The position numbers and the translations under genes are program-made. A stretch of 5,882 nt of DNA from Methylococcaceae bacterium (GTDB lineage Bacteria; Pseudomonadota; Gammaproteobacteria; Methylococcales; Methylomonadaceae), in NCBI GenBank assembly GCA_003155565.1, contig PMDM01000316.1:613-6494 (forward strand), in the 5' to 3' direction. The notes under the pieces are model-generated. The model was not told the DNA's origin and searched no databases. It was given only the letters and a program-made list of their open reading frames with translations. Shown here in pieces: positions 1-4,307 of this stretch (its first letter is position 1; each line of letters starts with the position of its first letter).

Positions 1-2
1 AG

Positions 3-209
3 CGGGGCATCTGGCAACGCCGCTTCTGGGAACACGTTATCCGTATCACGCAAATCATATATTATGCGCATTGGAATCCGGTCAAACATGGATCGGTGCA
101 AAGTCTAGCAGACTGGCCATTTTCCTCATTTCGTCGTTATGTTCAAGCCGGAATATTAGCGATCGGCTGGGTCAGTGATGTCGAAAATGAAAGCAATGAT
201 TTTGGGTAA
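3..209 (+). CDS. REP-associated tyrosine transposase (RAYT), C-terminal end, 5' part outside the window
   Basis: The frame starting at base 3 is open from the window edge to TAA at 207-209. It reads as the C-terminal part of a RAYT (IS200-like, Y1 HUH transposase family): the blocks GIWQRRFWEH, then NPVKHG, then ADWPFSSFRRYV are characteristic of this family. RAYTs act on REP palindromes and are usually single-copy chromosomal genes. The Tyr-containing helix just before NPVKHG is present (YYAHWNPVKHG). Compared with the family as I remember it, the stretch between WEH and NPVKHG is about four residues short, so a small in-frame deletion is possible. I cannot tell whether the upstream part is intact; it may be the tail of a working gene or a decayed copy like the two relics downstream, which have the same orientation. 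Confidence 0.85.
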   Translation, partial: RGIWQRRFWEHVIRITQIIYYAHWNPVKHGSVQSLADWPFSSFRRYVQAGILAIGWVSDVENESNDFG

Positions 210-390
210 CGGAATAGTAAGCGGGTCGAAACCATTTATGGGAGCCGCCAAATGAACCCCTACCCAATCCCGGCGATTGGCGTTTGATAAAACTATTATA
301 TTAACAAGGCTTACCTCATTCCATTGCTTTATCCGGGTGGTAATATTACCGTTGACTAGGCCGATGATGTCGAAGAAGATAACCCTTATG
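210..390. other. Non-coding stretch without a supported gene
   Basis: Between the RAYT stop and the first N-terminal RAYT relic I see no credible gene. All frames are broken or lack recognisable protein features. The minus-strand reading frame that spans 156-503 overlaps clear RAYT-derived sequence on the + strand and resembles no family. The stretch contains a 6-bp stem with a 5-nt loop (CCAATC at 264-269, GATTGG at 275-280) and a perfect 12-bp palindrome at 339-350. Neither is followed by a T-run, so no terminator is called. Confidence 0.5.
339..350. repeat. Perfect 12-bp palindrome GGTAATATTACC
   Basis: The sequence GGTAATATTACC is fully self-complementary. It lies in the gene-free stretch about 200 bp upstream of the DUF922-like gene. 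A dyad of this size could be a protein-binding site, but it may also be chance in AT-rich DNA. No promoter elements at convincing spacing are seen next to it. Confidence 0.3.
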
Positions 391-484
391 ATGGAAGGTA
401 CGTACTGTTCACGGTCAACTTGTTGAAGCGTCGGAGGATGCCTTGGTTGATAAGTCACGTGATGTGGTTCGGGATACGCAACTA
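391..484 (+). pseudogene. Relic A: frameshifted N-terminal fragment of a RAYT transposase
   Basis: Frame 393 reads GRYVLFTVNLLKRR, which matches the RAYT N-terminal signature (typically VPGGTYFFTVNLLERR). Dropping one base near 434-437 continues it in the next frame as DALVDKSRDVVRDTQL, the expected following segment (DxLVxxxxxLRxVVR). It is therefore a relic with a one-base deletion and no upstream start. At DNA level it parallels relic B further down: AACTTG, then CGG, then AGGAT and TTGG blocks occur in the same order at about 417-446 and 1372-1401. There is no HUH motif and no C-terminal part, so it cannot encode an active enzyme. The gene that follows begins about 65 bp downstream. Confidence 0.6.
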
Positions 485-537
485 AATAACAATAATTCGG
501 CAAGTCGAAAATCTACATTTCAAGCATGAACAATATC

Positions 538-541
538 AAGG
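538..541 (+). promoter_or_regulatory. Ribosome binding site of the DUF922-like gene
   Basis: AAGG at 538-541 lies 7 nt before the ATG at 549 and fixes that start. An ATG at 526 in another frame would give only a 13-codon peptide. Confidence 0.6.
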
Positions 542-548
542 CGAAAAT

Positions 549-1166
549 ATGGCTTCTCAGCTCTTAAATTTAATAAAACAGCTTCGGTGGTCCGATTTTG
601 GTACTCCTGTCAATAAACCGGCACCAGGCCCTGGCCAGACTGCGACTGCTGCACTTACGCGTACCAATTACGCGTATAGCGCCAATGCCGAGCCGGTACT
701 TGGAACTAATCCACCAAAATACCGTTTGAAGGATGATGTTAGATTTACAATTCAGTTTCAACGGCCGCCAAGTTGGGTGGCAAGCTGGGTATTTAAAACA
801 TCAGTACAGGAGCAAAACCGAATACTACACCATGAACAAGGACACTATGATTTAGTTGCGTTACTTGTGCGAGATATGTTTATTGACATCATGCAGCTTA
901 AGCAAAACACTTATAGCACTGCACAAGCGGTGATGGATGAAATTAATCAAATTAAACGGATGTATGATCCCAAAACCCAACCAGTTCAAGATCGGTATGA
1001 CGTTAATACTAATCACGGAATTACTCAAAGTCAACAAGTTCTCTGGGACGGATTTATTCAGAAAGCATTTACACAACAGAGAAATCCACCAATGTATGCG
1101 CCAGACGGTACGCCTTACAAAATACCTTTGCTAACGGTCCTACAACAAGCGGGAATTACATTATAG
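549..1166 (+). CDS. DUF922-like putative zinc-dependent protease, candidate secreted cargo
   Basis: This is a 205-residue protein. Seen: HEQGH at residues 95-99 inside RILHHEQGHYDL, the HExxH zinc-protease signature with Glu96 as the predicted catalytic base. Further on, YDVNTNHG (150-157) with a downstream Q...W matches the DUF922 family (annotated as predicted secreted Zn-dependent proteases), where the conserved His of the NHG block is a plausible third metal ligand. Residues 1-50 are Pro/Ala/Thr-rich with no hydrophobic core, so there is no Sec signal peptide although many DUF922 proteins are exported. Inference: it could reach its target by another route, for instance as T6SS cargo, or act in the cytoplasm. 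No small gene follows that would be an obvious immunity partner; a nested palindrome and RAYT relic B lie directly downstream. The family call is fairly secure; substrate and export route are unknown. Confidence 0.8.
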   Translation: MASQLLNLIKQLRWSDFGTPVNKPAPGPGQTATAALTRTNYAYSANAEPVLGTNPPKYRLKDDVRFTIQFQRPPSWVASWVFKTSVQEQNRILHHEQGHYDLVALLVRDMFIDIMQLKQNTYSTAQAVMDEINQIKRMYDPKTQPVQDRYDVNTNHGITQSQQVLWDGFIQKAFTQQRNPPMYAPDGTPYKIPLLTVLQQAGITL

Positions 1167-1167
1167 C

Positions 1168-1259
1168 CGGGGCATGCACAGCCTTTCGGCGGAAACCTTC
1201 ACGGCTTCCGCCGAAGGTACTGGTGTTATGTTATTGGGTTTTCTGAAAGGCATGTCCCG
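1168..1259. repeat. Nested palindrome: outer 10-bp arms around an inner 10-bp hairpin
   Basis: Inner hairpin: TTCGGCGGAA at 1185-1194 and TTCCGCCGAA at 1206-1215 are perfect complements around an 11-nt loop. Outer pair: CGGGGCATGC at 1168-1177 and GCATGTCCCG at 1250-1259 pair over 10 positions, the only non-Watson-Crick position being a G-U wobble in RNA. It starts two bases after the stop codon of the DUF922-like gene and ends about 60 bp before relic B. No T-run follows the inner stem, so it is not a textbook intrinsic terminator. Candidates are a transcript-end structure protecting the upstream mRNA, or a REP/BIME-like element associated with RAYT activity. I see no GTAG/GGAG-type REP tetranucleotide at the stem foot. 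Confidence 0.6.
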
Positions 1260-1317
1260 TTCGGTCTCTGGATGCTTTGATTAGCGAACCACCTAATGGG
1301 CATTCGATTGAAACCCC

Positions 1318-1515
1318 AAGCCGGTTTATCGTCGTTATCGTGTGCCGGGTGGTAGGTATTTTTTCACAGACAACTTGCTGGAACGGCGGTAGGATACTTT
1401 GGTGCGCCATATTGATATTTTAGGTGGGGTTTGGACACTACCGCCAGGTGATGAGCAATTTTCCACCCCTTGAAGATCAAAAATCGCTTCATTCATGGGA
1501 GAAAAGCATGGCTGG
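1318..1515 (+). pseudogene. Relic B: internally deleted RAYT transposase pseudogene
   Basis: One continuous frame from 1318 reads KPVYRRYRVPGGRYFFTDN, then LLERR, stop, DTLVRHIDIL, then GGVWTLPPGDEQFSTP, stop, RSKIASFMGEKHGW. This follows the RAYT N-terminal half in order. The family's MPxYRRYRVPGG start appears as KPVYRRYRVPGG, so the initiator ATG has become AAG (1318-1320). CAG or CAA has become TAG at 1390-1392, a second stop TGA is at 1471-1473, and roughly 40 residues between HIDIL and VWTLPPGD are missing. The missing part would carry the HUH (HxH) metal-binding motif, so the copy is dead. The WTLPPGD block and the GEK block (family PKGER) identify the downstream portion. Its last bases overlap the start of the following hydrolase gene in another frame. 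Confidence 0.82.
1497..1505 (+). promoter_or_regulatory. Ribosome binding site that decides the hydrolase start
   Basis: GGGAGAAAA at 1497-1505 is a strong Shine-Dalgarno sequence, with GGAG ending 6 nt before ATG 1508. The alternatives, GTG at 1424 and ATG at 1451, have only weak upstream matches and would translate RAYT-derived sequence out of frame. The motif itself lies in relic B, where it encodes the Met-Gly-Glu-Lys residues. Confidence 0.7.
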
Positions 1516-2257
1516 TTCAACAACACCTGGGCCCTTAGGCATAAACCCTCACAATATAAATAATGACAGTAAAACTACGCTTGCTCCCCAGTTGCAAGCG
1601 TCACCTATAGGCTTTGATGCTGCTGCAGAAACCTCTTCTGGTATCAGTAGTTTGAGCGAAGAAGTGCGTTTATTAGCGGCGGTAGTCTATGGGGAAAGCT
1701 CTAAAAATGATGTTTTCGAAGAAATGGCCGGTATCGGCGCTGTGCTCGTAAGACAGGCCGAAGCACGCATATATACTAGTGTTCTGGCTTTTCTTAAGAG
1801 CGCAGAGGCAAAATCTTTTTCCTTTGTGCTTGTTGATAGTAACTCCCGGTTTCAGCAATTGAAAAATGCCAAGATCGAGGAGATCAGCAAGAATAACGGA
1901 ATGGCCGCAGCGGTTAAGGCGGCACGTCATGCTATCGGCAAGAATACTGATTATTCTGCTGGAGGTTATTTCTGGGATGGCACGGATTTGAAGTCCAATT
2001 ATAAAAATCATCCTAAGGTAATAAAAGGTATCCGCTTCACCGATACCAAGCATGATATTTACCAAGTGGGTGGAAAGACGATTCCTGAGGTTGTTACATA
2101 CTGGTATATTAAAGGCGCGAATGGTTCATCGAAAAAGGGCAAAGAACGTGAGCGCTATAGCTGTACATACGAGTCAACCGCCGCATACGGTGGGACGGTA
2201 TTCTGGTGCTATACCCCTGAATATATAAAAGCGACAGGCAATAAGGAATACCAATGA
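1508..2257 (+). CDS. Putative peptidoglycan hydrolase, SleB-like, candidate T6SS effector
   Basis: The protein has 249 residues from ATG 1508; a 277-residue form from GTG 1424 is possible but its extra N-terminus is RAYT debris. Residues 1-48 are Ser/Thr/Pro/Asn-rich, low in structure and without a signal peptide. Residues 52-85 (LLAAVVYGESS, then EEMAGIGAVLVRQ) match the N-terminal helix pattern of SleB/CwlJ-type cell wall hydrolases (xLAxxxYxEA...vAxVxxNR), with Glu63 as the candidate catalytic acid. Residues 152-180 (GGYFWDGTDL, HPKVIKGIRFTD) form a second conserved-looking block and the C-terminus is Tyr-rich. No secretion signal, a wall-degrading fold and a signal-peptide protein overlapping by ATGA together suggest a periplasm-acting toxin delivered by a T6SS. 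Seen: the motif and context. Inferred: the lytic activity and delivery. A phage-like lysozyme role is less likely, since no holin or phage gene is present. Confidence 0.68.
   Translation: MAGSTTPGPLGINPHNINNDSKTTLAPQLQASPIGFDAAAETSSGISSLSEEVRLLAAVVYGESSKNDVFEEMAGIGAVLVRQAEARIYTSVLAFLKSAEAKSFSFVLVDSNSRFQQLKNAKIEEISKNNGMAAAVKAARHAIGKNTDYSAGGYFWDGTDLKSNYKNHPKVIKGIRFTDTKHDIYQVGGKTIPEVVTYWYIKGANGSSKKGKERERYSCTYESTAAYGGTVFWCYTPEYIKATGNKEYQ
2243..2247 (+). promoter_or_regulatory. Ribosome binding site of the exported partner gene
   Basis: AAGGA at 2243-2247 lies inside the last codons of the hydrolase gene, 6 nt before ATG 2254. With the ATGA overlap this indicates coupled translation of the two genes. 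Confidence 0.6.
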
Positions 2258-2967
2258 GAACCTCGGTCTTTCTATTATTCTTTTGGCTAGGTAATGCCTT
2301 TGCCGAAATTGTATCGTTGGAGACTGTTGAGCAATGGGTGCAATCCATCCGTCATGCCAATATAACTCGGATAGATGGAAACTTCGAACCGGTCTACGCC
2401 CAAGAAAAGGATCAACAACCGATTGATTATCGCTTTATGCCTGCGAAAGCCAATTCAACTGTTGAGCCGCAACTGATTTACATGGACGAACCCATTCAAA
2501 AGCTAGTCTGGGGTAAACGAGCTTATGTGCTGCCGGATATTTATAAAAGATGGGGCTTTCCACAAGACTCAACGCCTTGGTCATTGGGCACCGTAGCACT
2601 CTACCAAGTTCGGGTAGGGGGACATTCTTATCTCTGCCTGGAAAGTAATTTTTCGGGGCTAGGCATGAGTGGCAACATGCAATTCCATAAGGCCGTATTA
2701 GTTCTGGAAGCGGGGCGAGCGTTAGAAAAACTTTATTTTTCTGGACGATACGCCGGGTGTTACATGGTGGACGACTACACTGGCAATGGTCGTTTGGGTT
2801 ATATTCAGCTCAAACATTTTGACGGGAACGAAATAGTCCAAGCAGAAGTGAGGGTTTTGAAGCGTCGACATGGACAAACTAAGGCGATTAGGGCTTTTAC
2901 CTTTGGTGAAAAGCTCCCGGTGCAGCCATTGCCGCTTGATAGATTTGGGAAGCCACCGAAAAAATAG
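2254..2967 (+). CDS. Exported protein of unknown family, candidate immunity protein
   Basis: The protein has 237 residues. Its N-terminus MRTSVFLLFFWLGNAFAE is a clear Sec signal peptide with a probable cut after AFA (residues 17/18). The mature part of about 220 residues has no further membrane segment, so a periplasmic location is expected. Two cysteines, Cys128 and Cys169, could form a disulfide. I do not recognise the family; blocks such as LPDIYKRWGF (93-102) and the Gly/Tyr-rich GCYMVDDYTGNGRLGYIQLK region (168-187) could be used for searches. The start codon overlaps the stop of the hydrolase gene (ATGA), so the two are co-translated. A periplasmic protein made together with a leaderless wall hydrolase is the usual arrangement of an immunity protein protecting the producer. 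Alternatively it is an unrelated periplasmic accessory protein. Confidence 0.75.
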   Translation: MRTSVFLLFFWLGNAFAEIVSLETVEQWVQSIRHANITRIDGNFEPVYAQEKDQQPIDYRFMPAKANSTVEPQLIYMDEPIQKLVWGKRAYVLPDIYKRWGFPQDSTPWSLGTVALYQVRVGGHSYLCLESNFSGLGMSGNMQFHKAVLVLEAGRALEKLYFSGRYAGCYMVDDYTGNGRLGYIQLKHFDGNEIVQAEVRVLKRRHGQTKAIRAFTFGEKLPVQPLPLDRFGKPPKK

Positions 2968-2996
2968 TGCAAAATGAGTCCTTTGAAACTTTATTG

Positions 2997-3011
2997 TTAC
3001 ATTCAGTGTAA
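2997..3011. promoter_or_regulatory. Possible operator: TTACA-N5-TGTAA dyad
   Basis: TTACA at 2997-3001 and TGTAA at 3007-3011 form a perfect 5-bp dyad with a 5-bp spacer. It sits in the 49-bp gap and ends 5 bp before the start codon of the HEAT-repeat gene. A weak TTGAAA at 2983-2988 with TGTAAA at 3007-3012 has an 18-bp spacer. The gene has no good Shine-Dalgarno sequence. The site could be an operator over a local promoter or a chance repeat. Confidence 0.3.
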
Positions 3012-3016
3012 ATATC

Positions 3017-4276
3017 ATGAGCCAAACCCATTCCGTAATCCCGCATATCATCGACCAACATGCTGAAGAAGCAGCTTTTCTTTGGCTATTAAGGCATAAC
3101 GCGGTTTATGCGCCGCACTATAACTTAAAAGATTTGGCTAAACTGGATAATCGGGTCGAAGCGCATATTGACGGCCTTAGGATCGCTGGGGACTACGGTT
3201 GGGAAGCTTGCTGCAATAACTTGGAATTCAAGGGAGCTGGAGAAGCCTTTGCCGCTGGTTTTTTGGCATTGGAAGGCAGTAATAGTGATCGCATCAACAA
3301 GGTTTATCAAGTCGTAGAGGAATGTCCAGAGATCGTATCCGGTCTTATTTCCGCTTTTGGTTGGGTAGAACCGCAATATTTACAAGGTAAAGTCAGCGGA
3401 TTGCTGAGTTCAAAAATCCCGTTGTGGCAACAAGTAGGTATTGCCGCTTGTGCTATCCATCGCGTTGATCCAGGAAAATACCTTGATCAGGCCACTCAGG
3501 ACGGTGATACTCAACTGAGAATCCGTGCATTGCGGGCTGCGGCTGAACTGGGACGTGTAGACCTGAAACAAGCAGTGTTAGAGCAGGTCAACGACCAAGA
3601 TACTACAGTTGGTTCTTGGGCAGCGTGGTCGGCTGTACTATTGGGAGCTCGTGGCAAAGCGCTATCTTCATTGCAAACCAGGATTATTGAGGGCTCGGAT
3701 TTTTCTGTTAAAGCCATGTCTGTGGCGTTTCGTGTGCTTGGTTTGCATGAGGTAAAGGAAATACTGAAAGGTTTGGTGCAACATGAGGATAGACTTAGGG
3801 AGGCGATTATTGGTGCTGGAATATCGGGTGATCCAAGTTACATCCCGTGGCTAATCAAGCAAATGGAAGCACCCAAATTAGCGAAGATTGCTGGCGAGTC
3901 GTTCAGTTTTATTACCGGGGCGGATATTGCCTATGAGGATTTGGAAGGCGAGTTGCCGAAAGACTTTGCCGCTGGCCCAACGGAAAACCCTGAAGATGAG
4001 AATGTAACAATGGACGCGGACGAAGATTTGCCCGGTCCAGATCCTCTGCTGATAGATCGTTGGTGGAAACAACATCAGCATGGTTTTACACCGGGTGTTC
4101 GTTACCTGACAGGAAATCCGGTGAATGAACAACAATGTCAGTCAATATTAAGAACAGGAAAGCAACGTCAACGCCAGGCAGCAGCTTTAGAATTGTTTTT
4201 GATTCAGCCTGCAATGCCGCTATTTGAAACGCGGGCTATCGGCAAAAGACAGCAAAAATGGCTATCATCAACTTAG
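3017..4276 (+). CDS. TIGR02270 family HEAT-repeat protein
   Basis: The protein has 419 residues, apparently complete, at the length I expect for TIGR02270. The diagnostic N-terminal block is present: EEAAFLWLLRHNAV, then APHYNLKDLAKLDNRVEAH, then IDGLRIAG (17-58). Residues about 70-290 form Ala/Leu-rich alpha-helical repeats of the HEAT type, for example around 160-215. AGESFSFITGADI (292-304) is another conserved block. It is followed by an acidic Glu/Asp-rich linker (about 308-340) and a C-terminal domain ending RQQKWLSST. There is no signal peptide or membrane segment, so it is cytoplasmic. HEAT solenoids bind proteins; the partner of this family is unknown to me. Members are often found near T6SS and effector genes, which fits this window, but a role as scaffold or adaptor is inference. 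The ribosome binding site is weak. Confidence 0.85.
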   Translation: MSQTHSVIPHIIDQHAEEAAFLWLLRHNAVYAPHYNLKDLAKLDNRVEAHIDGLRIAGDYGWEACCNNLEFKGAGEAFAAGFLALEGSNSDRINKVYQVVEECPEIVSGLISAFGWVEPQYLQGKVSGLLSSKIPLWQQVGIAACAIHRVDPGKYLDQATQDGDTQLRIRALRAAAELGRVDLKQAVLEQVNDQDTTVGSWAAWSAVLLGARGKALSSLQTRIIEGSDFSVKAMSVAFRVLGLHEVKEILKGLVQHEDRLREAIIGAGISGDPSYIPWLIKQMEAPKLAKIAGESFSFITGADIAYEDLEGELPKDFAAGPTENPEDENVTMDADEDLPGPDPLLIDRWWKQHQHGFTPGVRYLTGNPVNEQQCQSILRTGKQRQRQAAALELFLIQPAMPLFETRAIGKRQQKWLSST

Positions 4277-4307
4277 GTTTGGTTCTGGACAACATAGTGG
4301 CGCTTTG

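Noticed and set aside
284..302. Promoter-like TTGATA and TATATT hexamers
   Set aside because: The spacer is only about 7 bp, far too short for a sigma-70 promoter.
156..503. Long minus-strand open frame of 115 codons
   Set aside because: It overlaps + strand RAYT sequence (3-209 and relic A), has no recognisable family and no supporting context; best explained as chance.
526..567. ATG at 526 with a 13-codon reading frame overlapping the DUF922-like start
   Set aside because: Too short, with no convincing ribosome binding site; probably chance within the leader.
1185..1215. Intrinsic terminator after the DUF922-like gene
   Set aside because: The stem is strong but no T-run follows, so it is reported as part of a nested palindrome rather than as a terminator.
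1424..1507. Extended N-terminus of the hydrolase from GTG 1424
   Set aside because: The codons are out-of-frame RAYT relic, the frame opens just after a stop, and the strong Shine-Dalgarno sequence points to ATG 1508.
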